Source: Sphingobacterium chuzhouense
GTDB lineage: Bacteria; Bacteroidota; Bacteroidia; Sphingobacteriales; Sphingobacteriaceae
Length of the DNA: 64,000 bases
Reading direction: 5' to 3'
Assembly: GCF_014692525.1 (NCBI RefSeq)
Contig: NZ_JACNYL010000005.1
Location: 62,001-126,000 of the forward strand
The notes below the pieces were generated by a model. That model worked only from the letters and a program-made list of their open reading frames with translations, did no database searches and was not told the origin of the DNA. Positions within the stretch are counted from its first letter, which is position 1. The number at the start of each line of letters is the position of its first letter. Shown one piece after another: positions 51,221-61,033 of the stretch. Both the position numbers and the translations under genes were made by a program.

Positions 51221-52279
51221 ATGGGATTTATACGCAATCAACATCGCTACCCGCTAAAATATTGGATTAAACGTAGTGCTGCATTTTCGCTATGTATCGT
51301 TTCGATTTCGATTATTAACGCGATATACACTGACCAAGCTAACTTTTGGCTAAATACCTGTGTGGGGTTCGTTGGTTTCTTCAGTATCATTATCTGTAAC
51401 CTTATCTTGCATATTCATTTCGATGTAAAAGACCCCATTAAGTCTCCTATAAAAGTGAAGATATTTGGTTTTTTGGTGACCTTTACCATATGTCTGAGCA
51501 TGTTAGCTTTGTTATATTGTTTAGGGACACTGAGCCCGGAAGAGGAGAAAATCATCGCAGGCTCTCTCTTTAATTTTATTTTTCTCTCTGCCTTTAGAGC
51601 GGCTGTTATAGATTTTATCGTTTTGCTGTGGTTGTATTTTTTGATGACGGATTACTTTAAAAATCAACTGGAACTAGAAAGGTCAAAATTAGACAAACTA
51701 AAAGAACGTGCTGTTAACCAAATGTTGCGCCAACAAGTTCAGCCTCATTTCCTATTCAACGCCCTTTCTAGTTTGAAATCGCTTATTAAAAAGGATAGCG
51801 CCAAGGCTGAATCTTATTTATTACAACTCTCTGATTATTTACGTGGAAGCTTTATGACCTCAGAGGATGGTTTAGCAACTGTCCAGCAAGAACTCAAACT
51901 TTGTGAAGATTATCTTTCCATGCAGAAGCTTCGATTTAATGAAGCAATACAGTTTGATATCCAAGTGTCAGAAAATGTCCAGCAAGATTTATTACCCATT
52001 TTCTCTTTGCAACCGTTGGTTGATAACGCACTGAAACATAACTTTTATACAATTGATCATCCATTATTTATTACTATCCGTGAACAAGGAGGGTGGATAG
52101 TTGTGAGCAACAATGTATGTTTACGCAAACCCTCTATGGGAGACAATAATAATTATGGACTGAATAACCTCAAAGAACGGTTCAGTTATTACCTTCAAGA
52201 CAGTGTAATTATTAATGAAAATGGGACTACTTTTGAGGTACGGCTTAAACTTATTCAACATGAGAACCATCATCATTGA
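51221..52279 (+). CDS. LytS/YpdA-type sensor histidine kinase
   Basis: 352 aa. Four hydrophobic segments fill about residues 20-142. A coiled linker leads to the His_kinase domain with QPHFLFNALSSLKSLI (H176 the likely phosphorylation site) and an ATPase domain ending SMGDNNNYGLNNLKERF. It overlaps the LytTR regulator gene by 20 bases, so the pair is translationally coupled. A -7-like TATCTTTG lies at 51197-51204. Confidence 0.94.
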   Translation: MGFIRNQHRYPLKYWIKRSAAFSLCIVSISIINAIYTDQANFWLNTCVGFVGFFSIIICNLILHIHFDVKDPIKSPIKVKIFGFLVTFTICLSMLALLYCLGTLSPEEEKIIAGSLFNFIFLSAFRAAVIDFIVLLWLYFLMTDYFKNQLELERSKLDKLKERAVNQMLRQQVQPHFLFNALSSLKSLIKKDSAKAESYLLQLSDYLRGSFMTSEDGLATVQQELKLCEDYLSMQKLRFNEAIQFDIQVSENVQQDLLPIFSLQPLVDNALKHNFYTIDHPLFITIREQGGWIVVSNNVCLRKPSMGDNNNYGLNNLKERFSYYLQDSVIINENGTTFEVRLKLIQHENHHH

Positions 52280-53015
52280 AGACGAAGACTTGACAGCTGA
52301 AGATTTGTGTTTGACGCTAAAACGTTTAGAACCGAATATGCAACTCTGCGCCCGTTTGACAAGTGTGCGGGAGGCAATAACCTATTTTAAAAACGATCAG
52401 CCGGTTGATCTCATTTTCAGTGATATTCAGCTTGGAGATGGCGAGTCTTTCGATATTTTCAAGACAATCCCACCGAAGGCTCCTATCGTATTTTGTACAG
52501 CTTATAACCAGTATATGATGGAGGCTTTCCAACATTTCGGGTTAGATTACATTTTAAAGCCGTTTTCTGATGAAAGCATTCATAAAACTTTAGAAAAATA
52601 CCGTCTTTTACGGCAAGCATTTAATAAAACTACACTCGACATGGTTCATTCGGTAAACGAAGGCAAAATAGCCGATAGGACAAAAAAGTCCTTGGTTGTT
52701 ATACATGGCGATAAAATCATTCCCGTTCAGATAACCGATATTGCCCTTTGTTATATTGAGTTCGACAATGTTTTCGTCAAAACACACGGTGGCAAGGAGT
52801 ACCTGATCAATAAATCTTTAGAAGAAATGGAGCATTTACTGGGCGACGGTTTTTTCCGGGTAAACCGCCAGCATATCTTAAATCGCGATGCAATTGCTTT
52901 CGCAAATCTAGGTCTGTCACGTAAACTAGCTATCAATTTACATGTAGACCATCCTATCAAGATTTCGGTCAGTAAAGAAAAATATCATACTTTTATACAA
53001 TGGTTGGAGGGATAA
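52260..53015 (+). CDS. LytTR-family response regulator
   Basis: 251 aa from the ATG at 52260 (MRTIIIEDEDLTAEDL). The receiver has D55 (LIFSDIQLGDGES) and K109 region (YILKPF); the C-terminal LytTR DNA-binding domain has IALCYIEFDNVFVKTHGGKE and FRVNRQHILNRDAI. It is the partner of the upstream kinase. The regulon is not visible here. Confidence 0.94.
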   Translation: MRTIIIEDEDLTAEDLCLTLKRLEPNMQLCARLTSVREAITYFKNDQPVDLIFSDIQLGDGESFDIFKTIPPKAPIVFCTAYNQYMMEAFQHFGLDYILKPFSDESIHKTLEKYRLLRQAFNKTTLDMVHSVNEGKIADRTKKSLVVIHGDKIIPVQITDIALCYIEFDNVFVKTHGGKEYLINKSLEEMEHLLGDGFFRVNRQHILNRDAIAFANLGLSRKLAINLHVDHPIKISVSKEKYHTFIQWLEG

Positions 53016-53189
53016 TTTGAGATTTGAACTATAAAAAAGAGATGTTTCACCGAAAAGATTGACGGTTCAACCGATATTTTGTCCGCTTCGACCGATTTTT
53101 TATAAAAGTCTCGTTACATTTCATGCATATTTGTTTTGGTTATTGGTTAGGTTAATTCTTTAGTATTAATATTCAAAACAAATAGTCGA

Positions 53190-53468
53190 TTGATGAACAA
53201 GTATGTATTGATTTTCAAAACCTCTATTCAAACAATTTTAGAGCGTTCCCACCTCATTGCGAAACTTTATCAGGTATCAAAGGACATCAAATTTGCGACA
53301 GTTGATCTGGACGATGAGGATTTTATATTACGCATTGAATCTACTCAACGTAATGAAGATTTCATTTCCAGATTCCTACACTTAGAGGGACATAAAGTGG
53401 CATTTTTGGCCGCCTTTGAAAAAGATGAACAAGGACGACCTTTGGCTGTAAGCCATTTTCGGGAATAG
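53190..53468 (+). CDS. Small unknown protein
   Basis: 92 aa: MNKYVLIFKTSIQTILERSH leads a predicted alpha/beta fold with KFATVDLDDEDFILRIESTQ. The size and alternating pattern recall small ferredoxin-like folds, but no family or metal site is recognised. It stands alone between the LytTR regulator and arfB. Confidence 0.6.
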   Translation: MMNKYVLIFKTSIQTILERSHLIAKLYQVSKDIKFATVDLDDEDFILRIESTQRNEDFISRFLHLEGHKVAFLAAFEKDEQGRPLAVSHFRE

Positions 53469-53477
53469 GAGTTACTA

Positions 53478-53885
53478 TTAATCGAAATTGAATTTCTTTC
53501 TACGATTCTGTTTCTTTTGGGATTGCTTTTTCTTTCGATCTAATCGATCCAGAATTTGGGACTTAGGAATTTTTGTTGCTACCCGTTTCTTCTCCTTTTT
53601 TAGCGCTTGATAAAGGAGATCAAAGAAACGTGCCGTGACAATCTCCTTATTCTTCACTTGGCTTCTTTCGGTCGAAGCCTCCATTTGCAACAGACCGTCT
53701 TTATTTAATCGGTTGGCTAATTTTTGGCGAACACGTATTTTCTCATCTTCTGTCATACTTTCTGATTCATTGACATTCCAGATAAGTGTTACCTTTGATT
53801 CCACCTTGTTTACATGCTGTCCTCCTGCTCCTCCGGAACGGGAGGTTTTGTACGCAAGCTCTTTTTGTAACAATTCATTGTTCAT
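53478..53885 (-). CDS. arfB: Alternative ribosome-rescue factor ArfB
   Basis: 135 aa. The RF-1-type domain has the GGQ peptidyl-tRNA hydrolysis motif (GGAGGQHVNKVES, GGQ at 21-23) and a long lysine/arginine-rich tail (KRVATKIPKSQILDRLDRKK and beyond) that fits the empty mRNA channel. It releases peptides on stalled ribosomes. Normal length for the family. Confidence 0.95.
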   Translation of the reverse strand: MNNELLQKELAYKTSRSGGAGGQHVNKVESKVTLIWNVNESESMTEDEKIRVRQKLANRLNKDGLLQMEASTERSQVKNKEIVTARFFDLLYQALKKEKKRVATKIPKSQILDRLDRKKKQSQKKQNRRKKFNFD

Positions 53886-53917
53886 AATTTAAATTTAAGT
53901 ATTTTTCTCAGTTAAAT

Positions 53918-53957
53918 AAAAAACTCCACACAAGATCATATAGCTTATGTGGAGCAA
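53918..53957 (-). terminator. Terminator of the susC-susD operon
   Basis: On the minus strand CTCCACA pairs with TGTGGAG, with further pairing in the loop, followed by TTTTTTA. It sits 30 bases after the susD stop. Confidence 0.8.
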
Positions 53958-53989
53958 TAAAACATTGATATACTATTTTTATATCTTCC

Positions 53990-55684
53990 CTACCAACCTG
54001 GGTTTTGTTCAAATTGCTGCATTAAGTCCATATCCCGTTGCGGGATAGGATACAATTCATGTTTACCTTGTGTTGTATACCCTGGTTGCCCAACTACATA
54101 ATTCGGCGAATTAGCAGATTGCCACCATAATCCTAAGTTCACTGCTGTAGCCCGCACGGTTTCATAATAGATTCCCCAACGGATAAGATCAAGTTTACGG
54201 TGCCCTTCAAATGCCAATTCGAATGCACGTTCTTTTCGGACAGCGTCCCGAAATCCACTAATATCTAAACCAGACGGTAAATCGGCCAAATTACTGCTTG
54301 CTTCCATTGGCAATCCATACCCTCTTCTACGCACCATGTTGACAGCCGCATAAGCATCTGCCGTAGGTCCTTGCTTCCATTCATTTACTGCTTCCGCGTA
54401 CAGTAATAGCACATCGGCATATCTTAAAACATACCAATTGATATTTGACATATCGTTATTGATGAGCGCATTACTTTGGGGCACATATTTCTCCGTATCC
54501 CATTTGCCTGGTGTGTAATTTTGTTTTTGCGGTTGTTTTCTAGTCGGATCAGCATCGTCCGCTCTAGCTTGTTCGTCCGTATCATTCGCTCCTTTTACCC
54601 ATAGTACTTTTGCCGGGTTATATTGATAATTAGCAATCGCGATATCTCTACGCAAGTCTTCAGGATATGTACGCCAATCAAGCGCAAAAGTGTGTACAAC
54701 ACGCACGTTTCCCGCGTTTCTTCCTCGTTGACCCGCGATTTCTGTTGCACGGACACCATTCCATTTTCCTATCCGGCCAATGGGATCTTGTGCCCCGTTT
54801 ACTGCGGTAGGTGAATAGAAAGAAGCTTCAATCAAACTCTCTGCCGGGTTCCAGATACCGGAGCCAGCATTTTTCCACAATTGCTCGTAATCGGAGAGCA
54901 AACCATGTTTATTGGAGGTTATTAAAATTTCCGCCGTATTGGCTGCCAATTCCCATTTTGATTCATCTCCAACAGGATATCCAGCCCAAGTCGCATATAC
55001 TTTTGCCAATAATCCTAGAGCTGCACCTTTCGAAAATCGGAAACTATTATCACTTCTTTTGGTGTCATCAGCTGCGTAAGGCAGATTTTTTACTGCATAC
55101 TGTAAGTCTTGTTCAATAAACTCATACACTTTAACAGGCTCTTCTTGCACAAAAGTAGACGGATGTTGATTAGACATTGCCGTATTCGTTATTAATGCGA
55201 TGTGGCCATATCGACGCAACAACTCAAAGTAAAACAATGCTCTCAAACTTCTAGCTTCCGCGATGTATATAGTTGCCAATTCCCGATCCTCATTGGAATA
55301 GTTTTCCATCTTTTCCTCAATACCTTCAATAAAATCATTGGCATTATATATACCATTGTATAATGCGGCCCACGTCCGTTGTATTTCAGCTTGATTTGCC
55401 GAAAAGGAATTGGTTGGTATAATCCGAAAGTTCTCATTAGAATTACCTTCCACTTGGGAAATATCAGTCCCCAGCGGAAACAAAATAGATAAATGATAAC
55501 CATACACTGCATCTACAACCATGTTACGATATACTCCCAACAGTACATTTTGTGCTTCTGCCGCATTCGTCATGTAATTATTTTTGTCGATATCCGTATA
55601 CGATTCTTCCGATAGATAGTCTGAACAAGCCGTATTAAACATTAATAAAACACCTGTCAGGATATAATATATTACTCTTTTCAT
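53990..55684 (-). CDS. SusD/RagB-family glycan-binding lipoprotein
   Basis: 564 aa. A lipobox gives C20 (MFNTACSDYL). The SusD helical fold is shown by YNANDFIEGIEEKMENYS, EARSLRALFYFELLRRYG and the C-terminal AFEGHRKLDLIRWG motif. It caps the SusC pore and captures oligosaccharides at the outer membrane. It is 18 bases downstream of susC. The preceding genes suggest a glycosaminoglycan-type substrate. Confidence 0.96.
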   Translation of the reverse strand: MKRVIYYILTGVLLMFNTACSDYLSEESYTDIDKNNYMTNAAEAQNVLLGVYRNMVVDAVYGYHLSILFPLGTDISQVEGNSNENFRIIPTNSFSANQAEIQRTWAALYNGIYNANDFIEGIEEKMENYSNEDRELATIYIAEARSLRALFYFELLRRYGHIALITNTAMSNQHPSTFVQEEPVKVYEFIEQDLQYAVKNLPYAADDTKRSDNSFRFSKGAALGLLAKVYATWAGYPVGDESKWELAANTAEILITSNKHGLLSDYEQLWKNAGSGIWNPAESLIEASFYSPTAVNGAQDPIGRIGKWNGVRATEIAGQRGRNAGNVRVVHTFALDWRTYPEDLRRDIAIANYQYNPAKVLWVKGANDTDEQARADDADPTRKQPQKQNYTPGKWDTEKYVPQSNALINNDMSNINWYVLRYADVLLLYAEAVNEWKQGPTADAYAAVNMVRRRGYGLPMEASSNLADLPSGLDISGFRDAVRKERAFELAFEGHRKLDLIRWGIYYETVRATAVNLGLWWQSANSPNYVVGQPGYTTQGKHELYPIPQRDMDLMQQFEQNPGW

Positions 55685-55702
55685 CTTTCTTAAAGTATTT
55701 CG

Positions 55703-58700
55703 TTAAAACTGCACTTCCAATCCAAATGTAAACACCTTACTCCTTGGGTAAGCTCCCCAATCAAGTCCAGGTGTCATAGGATTACTCGCGTTTACGCTCA
55801 CCTCCGGGTCATACCCACTATATCCCGTTAGTGTCCATAAATTTTGCCCTACCGCATATACGCGAGCACGAGACAATTTTGCCTTGCTGATCCATGTAAT
55901 GGGTAAATTATAGCCAACCGCCACATTTTTTAACCGCAGAAAGGAACCATCTTCGATAAAGCGGGAATACACATCGTTCGTCACATACCCATTCGTAGAC
56001 GGTACTTTATTAGAAGCGTTTGTAGGCGTCCAACGATCGGCTACCTCCGCTAACATATTCCGGCGACCGCTGCGGGATTGTGTTGAATACAAACGGGTCG
56101 CATTATAAACATCGTTGCCATAATTAAACTGGAACAGAAAGCTTAAATCGATTCCTTTATACTGAAAGCTATTCGTAAACCCGCCAAACCATTTAGGAAT
56201 AGCATTTCCGATAACCGTACGATCATCTGTAGTAATGATACCATCACCCGTTTGATCTTTATATTTTACCATACCTGGCGCCAGATTCGACATCCGCCGG
56301 TTGTCTGTAACGCCTTCTTTCAATAGTAATCGTCCGTCCGGCGTTGTATTAAAATCACTGTATTGATAGATTCCATCAAATTCATAACCATACATCAGTC
56401 CTAACGATTGTCCTACGTACGCAACATAATCGTATTCCGTAAAGTTGCTATCAAAATTCGAGCGGGAAAACATGGCTTCTACACCGTCTTGTAAAGCCCT
56501 CAATTCATTTCGGATAAAAGAGATATTAAAACTCGACTCCCAAGTGAAGTCTTTCTTTTGGATAGGTCTACCGACAACCGTCCACTCAAATCCCTTGTTA
56601 CGAATTTTACCGATATTCTGGTACTGCGCATCAAAACCCGTTACATGCGCAAGTGATTGTGCTAGCAGTAAATCCCTGGTATCCTTTACGAACAAATCGG
56701 TAACCATTGTCAATCGATTGTTGAAAAAGCCCCAGTCAAGTCCAAGATTTATCGTAGAAGCTCCCTCCCATTTCAAGTTTTCATTTCGAAGATGTTTTGG
56801 TGTCAGTACGGTATGTGTAGTGGTGCCGATACCATATCTACTCAACTCATATAAATCCAAAGAAAGATAATTCGGTATTCTATCATTTCCAACTATCCCC
56901 CAACCTGCACGGAGTTTTAGGTTGGATAATACGCTGACATCTTTTAGGAAGGATTCTTCCGAAATACGCCAAGCCGCCGCAAAGGATGGAAAATAACCCC
57001 ATTTATTCTTACTAGAAAAAACAGTAGAACCATCGGCACGCATAGTAGCTGTTAATAAATACCGATCACCATAATTGTAATTTGCACGAGCAAAAAATGA
57101 TAAGAGCTTTTGGTCAAAAAAGTCTGTTGTAACTCGGCTAGGTGTAGCCCCTACACCAAGATTATTATTTCCAAGATTATCAAATGGAAAATCCATCGCT
57201 TGCCCTAATAGGTATTCTGTGCTTCGGAAAGAAGCCTCCTGTCCGACCATGACATCATAGCTGTGTTTGTCATCTATCTGCTGTTTCCATGTCAGGTTAT
57301 TGTAGTTCACCCATCTTAGGTTTTTTCCAGCTTGCGTTTGCCCGTATGGTTTCTGTCCGTTACGATAAGCTTGTCTGGAGTCTTGCTTGTAAAAAACATC
57401 ATTTCGATAATTTGTGGTATTGTATGTTCCGGCCGATCGGAATGTCAATCCTTTCAATATCTGCCAAGTAACAGAGAGATTTGTTCCCCATAACTCTTGT
57501 CTCCTGTCATTTGTCACCGACTCGGTTTGCAAGACGGGGTTCACCTGTGCAAGACTTTGACCTTCTTCCAACATCTCCGGGTCTATTGCAGATTCCAAAA
57601 GCGTTCGATCATCTACACGTAATCCACCAGTAGGACGTGCACTGAAAATTTGGGCTAGCATATTAAATCGTCCGGCATCTTCTGTCGTACCCACCCCCGC
57701 TCTATTGACCATCGCATAATTAACGCGCGCATCCAATGTAATGGAATTGGTCAGTTTCTGATTGATCCGCATATTAGCTGTTGTCCGACCAAATCCGCTG
57801 TTATTGAATATCCCATCTTCCTTGTATCGGTTGAAGGAAAAGTTATACCGTGTTGCTTCAACACCCCCATTGACCGATACATTATGGTCTTGCGACCAAG
57901 TAGGACGAAATGTTTCTGACTGCCAGTTAATACCTGGAACGCCAATGTAATCCTCTGCCGATTGGTATTTGAACGGAACACCGTCATCATCTTCTCCCTC
58001 CCTATAATAAGTCGAGGCATAACGATCGTTTACATCTGCTTGCAACTTCACAAATTCATACGGCGACAACAGTTCCAATTGCTTATATATCTCGCGGTGG
58101 CTGGTTGCTCCGGTATAGGTTATCCTTGGTTTCCCTATTTTACCTTGCTTTGTCGTTACCAACACCACGCCATTTGCCGCTCGTGCTCCGTATATCGCTG
58201 AAGCCGAGGCATCCTTTAAGACATCAATTGATTCAATATCCGTATTAGCTAAAAAATCCAGATTACTCACCTCGAAGCCATCTACGATATAAAGTGGCGA
58301 GGCATCTCCGGTTAATGTCCCCACTCCACGGATATTCACGCTAAAACCAGAGCCTGGCTCACCGTCAGCCTGAGTAATCTGCACACCAGCTACCTGTCCA
58401 CCTAAAGCACCCAAAACAGAACTTGTTCTAAACTCTTCGATATCCTTTGCTCCTACCGATGCTACTGAACCGGTCAAATCACCACGCTTCACTTCTCCAT
58501 ATCCGACGACAACAACTTCTTCCAACGCCGAAGCTGAAGGTGCTAATCTAATAACTAAGTTATTCTGTCCGCTGATTCGTAGTGCCTGATCGATGTATCC
58601 TACATAACTGATTTGTAATGTCTGTCCTTGGCTCACCCGTATAGAAAATGTACCGTTATCATCCGTTGATGTGCTTCCGGGTTGTCCGACCACCGCGACC

Positions 58701-58849
58701 GTCGCTCCTTTTAGAGGTGTTTCAGATTCATCAAGCACAGTTCCTTTCAGTGTGACACGTTGTGCATACAGCCCAACGGACAACAACAATGCGATAATGG
58801 ACATGATGAGCCTCTTGTCCAATACTTTCCTTATTATCATATTATACAT
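55703..58849 (-). CDS. SusC/RagA-family TonB-dependent transporter
   Basis: 1048 aa from the ATG at 58849 (MYNMIIRKVLDKR); the longer reading from 58975 overlaps the preceding gene and is rejected. A signal peptide (IMSIIALLLSVGLYAQ), a carboxypeptidase-D-like domain (TLKGTVLDESETPLKGATV), the TonB box/plug (EEVVVVGYGEVKRGDLTGSV) and a 22-strand barrel follow. It imports oligosaccharides with SusD. No anti-sigma FecR partner is adjacent. Confidence 0.96.
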   Translation of the reverse strand: MYNMIIRKVLDKRLIMSIIALLLSVGLYAQRVTLKGTVLDESETPLKGATVAVVGQPGSTSTDDNGTFSIRVSQGQTLQISYVGYIDQALRISGQNNLVIRLAPSASALEEVVVVGYGEVKRGDLTGSVASVGAKDIEEFRTSSVLGALGGQVAGVQITQADGEPGSGFSVNIRGVGTLTGDASPLYIVDGFEVSNLDFLANTDIESIDVLKDASASAIYGARAANGVVLVTTKQGKIGKPRITYTGATSHREIYKQLELLSPYEFVKLQADVNDRYASTYYREGEDDDGVPFKYQSAEDYIGVPGINWQSETFRPTWSQDHNVSVNGGVEATRYNFSFNRYKEDGIFNNSGFGRTTANMRINQKLTNSITLDARVNYAMVNRAGVGTTEDAGRFNMLAQIFSARPTGGLRVDDRTLLESAIDPEMLEEGQSLAQVNPVLQTESVTNDRRQELWGTNLSVTWQILKGLTFRSAGTYNTTNYRNDVFYKQDSRQAYRNGQKPYGQTQAGKNLRWVNYNNLTWKQQIDDKHSYDVMVGQEASFRSTEYLLGQAMDFPFDNLGNNNLGVGATPSRVTTDFFDQKLLSFFARANYNYGDRYLLTATMRADGSTVFSSKNKWGYFPSFAAAWRISEESFLKDVSVLSNLKLRAGWGIVGNDRIPNYLSLDLYELSRYGIGTTTHTVLTPKHLRNENLKWEGASTINLGLDWGFFNNRLTMVTDLFVKDTRDLLLAQSLAHVTGFDAQYQNIGKIRNKGFEWTVVGRPIQKKDFTWESSFNISFIRNELRALQDGVEAMFSRSNFDSNFTEYDYVAYVGQSLGLMYGYEFDGIYQYSDFNTTPDGRLLLKEGVTDNRRMSNLAPGMVKYKDQTGDGIITTDDRTVIGNAIPKWFGGFTNSFQYKGIDLSFLFQFNYGNDVYNATRLYSTQSRSGRRNMLAEVADRWTPTNASNKVPSTNGYVTNDVYSRFIEDGSFLRLKNVAVGYNLPITWISKAKLSRARVYAVGQNLWTLTGYSGYDPEVSVNASNPMTPGLDWGAYPRSKVFTFGLEVQF

Positions 58850-58856
58850 ATTCTTC

Positions 58857-61001
58857 TTAAAATTTTGAGTCAAACCATAAAACAATCGGAAATATCTGTC
58901 CGCCACTTGCAGGGTCATTGCCATTGGTTTCAAAAGTGACCTGTCCCACCATAACACCATTAGCAGTTTCTCCATTATACGTCCATTTATTCGGATTCAC
59001 GATTACTTGAAAGGTATTGGGATCTATATACGCCAATGTCTGATGATGTGTGTTACTGCTAACATTTCCGAAATAAGACAATGGATCTCTTGACCCGTAA
59101 TTTGGATTTATTCCTCTATTTTGTGCGTAGGTATTCCAAAGATTCTGTAAGAATGTATTCGCACCATTTGGTTGCCCGCTTCCGTGCGTTCCGAAGAAAT
59201 TATAGTAATTGAAGTTCCGCCTGTAATCCAATGTGAACCTGCTCATATTATTCACACCATTAATATTAGGCTGGATGGAGCGCCCACCTGCACCGGGATT
59301 CACTTGGAAAACAAATGGTGAATATTCAACAACAACCATTTCAGAAGCGTTGCTCGGCGAGGCCAAGGCTTCTGAATTATGGAAGAATACAGGTGTTTGT
59401 ATGGAATACTCCGATGGCGTGCCTTTTCCTGCAGTAGCCGTCACCATGAAGACACCACAATTTCTGGCAGCAATATTTCCCAGGGTAATTTTGCCGGTGT
59501 TTATATCTATTGTTGTTCCTGAGCCCTGATGAATACCTTGGATTTCGTAAGTCACTGATACCTTTGCATCCGTTGTCGGCGTTGGGCTAACCGAAGAAAG
59601 CGGCGCGCCTACTGCAATACGAAACTGGTTTGCATAATTTTCAGCCGGCGATAGCCCTAAATTATTTCCATATCTTACATAGGTAAAGTAATTCGGGTTA
59701 GCACGCACGGTCAAGGTGAAAGAGGCAATAGTCGGATTGGCTTCTTCACTTTTCGGGTTTGTTGCTTTTACCTTAATGGTATAGTTTCCGATAGGAATCG
59801 TATTCCCCTTAGGTGAACTGATATTGCCCACGTGATCAAGCGTTATATTACCTTGCAGTGGAGATGGCAAATCAAGGAATTCAAAGCGCACCTCATCCCC
59901 TTTGAAATCGTCATCCAGACTTATATCAAAAGCAACCGCCTGTATGGCATCTACATTTTGGTAAGTAAAATTAGCTATTGGTTCAATATACTCTACCACG
60001 TCTAACTCAAACACATCTTCAAAATCGATCCCTTCTGCAGCATAGGCATTCTTCACATTCACAGTCACTGTGTATTTTTGCCCTGCTGTAAGACCATGGT
60101 TCTCTGCGACCGAAATGACGCCCGTTTGCGGGTTGATTGTTATTTTATCTGTTGCTGGCAGGATATTTTTGATGGCATATTGCACTCCCTCAGTCGAACC
60201 TTTTAACGCAGGTGTATTACTACGAAACGTTGTTTTTCCACTAAACTCTGATTCTTCTTCTAATTTTCCCTGAGCAGGCGTATACGTTAGTGCTAAAGGT
60301 TCGGAGGTTACATCAATTTCAATTGCATTTTCAAATATCCCTTCATCCTCTTTTGACGCACCAGTTGTCAATTTTAGAGCAAGTACATATTTGCCAGGAG
60401 ATAGGCTTGCATCTCCCCGTACAATGGATATCAAACCGGAAGAAGAGATCGCAAAATACTTAGAAAAATCACTTCGTGCTATTTCATACTTGGTAATAGA
60501 AACGTGGTCGTCATCTGTTGTTACCTGAGCTGTAGGCAATTCTATCGGACTGGATGCATCCACGACATCCGCCCAGCTCACTGTCAGCTTGTTCGGCGTG
60601 ACAGTAATCCCATCGGGAACCGGCTTCATCATATTGATTGCTAACGCATCTTTAAACTCATACCGTGTTCCATTCGAAGAACAACTAATGGTAAGCTTAT
60701 ATACCCCCACGGGCATATCCGATGTTTCTTTGATGCTAATACTACCTGTTTCCGAATCGATTTCGAAGTTATTTCCGGAATGTGTCACATCGTCTAGCGT
60801 GACATGTGCAATCTTAAAATCTGTTGGTGCAGCTCCAATGTATGAAGGCGGATTAATAACACCCGTCATAGACGGACCTATATCCGTCATCCCAGTATAG
60901 TATAATGTAAAATCTGTACTGTCAACAACCTCCGTTTTTTCACACGCTGTCGTCACAAACAAGGATACCCATAGTATGATAAGATATTGTTTCCACTTCA
61001 T
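58857..61001 (-). CDS. Large surface lipoprotein of the polysaccharide locus
   Basis: 714 aa from the ATG at 61001 (MKWKQYLIILWVSLFVTTAC); a start at 61022 is possible. The lipobox Cys follows FVTTA. Several tandem immunoglobulin/cadherin-like repeats recur (KITINPQTGVISVAENHGLT, NITLDHVGNISSPKGNTIPI, TTIDINTGKITLGNIAARNC). The C-terminal ~170 residues (PSNASEMVVVEYSPFVFQVN onward) form another domain. It has the position of the surface glycan-binding protein beside PL12 lyases in Bacteroides heparan loci (DUF4958-type, from memory), which is the likely role. Confidence 0.8.
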   Translation of the reverse strand: MKWKQYLIILWVSLFVTTACEKTEVVDSTDFTLYYTGMTDIGPSMTGVINPPSYIGAAPTDFKIAHVTLDDVTHSGNNFEIDSETGSISIKETSDMPVGVYKLTISCSSNGTRYEFKDALAINMMKPVPDGITVTPNKLTVSWADVVDASSPIELPTAQVTTDDDHVSITKYEIARSDFSKYFAISSSGLISIVRGDASLSPGKYVLALKLTTGASKEDEGIFENAIEIDVTSEPLALTYTPAQGKLEEESEFSGKTTFRSNTPALKGSTEGVQYAIKNILPATDKITINPQTGVISVAENHGLTAGQKYTVTVNVKNAYAAEGIDFEDVFELDVVEYIEPIANFTYQNVDAIQAVAFDISLDDDFKGDEVRFEFLDLPSPLQGNITLDHVGNISSPKGNTIPIGNYTIKVKATNPKSEEANPTIASFTLTVRANPNYFTYVRYGNNLGLSPAENYANQFRIAVGAPLSSVSPTPTTDAKVSVTYEIQGIHQGSGTTIDINTGKITLGNIAARNCGVFMVTATAGKGTPSEYSIQTPVFFHNSEALASPSNASEMVVVEYSPFVFQVNPGAGGRSIQPNINGVNNMSRFTLDYRRNFNYYNFFGTHGSGQPNGANTFLQNLWNTYAQNRGINPNYGSRDPLSYFGNVSSNTHHQTLAYIDPNTFQVIVNPNKWTYNGETANGVMVGQVTFETNGNDPASGGQIFPIVLWFDSKF

Positions 61002-61033
61002 TTTTATATTTATATGGTCCATAATAGTATATG

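Noticed and set aside
58847..58975. Extended N-terminus of SusC
   Set aside because: It overlaps the preceding lipoprotein gene; the ATG at 58849 gives a normal signal peptide.
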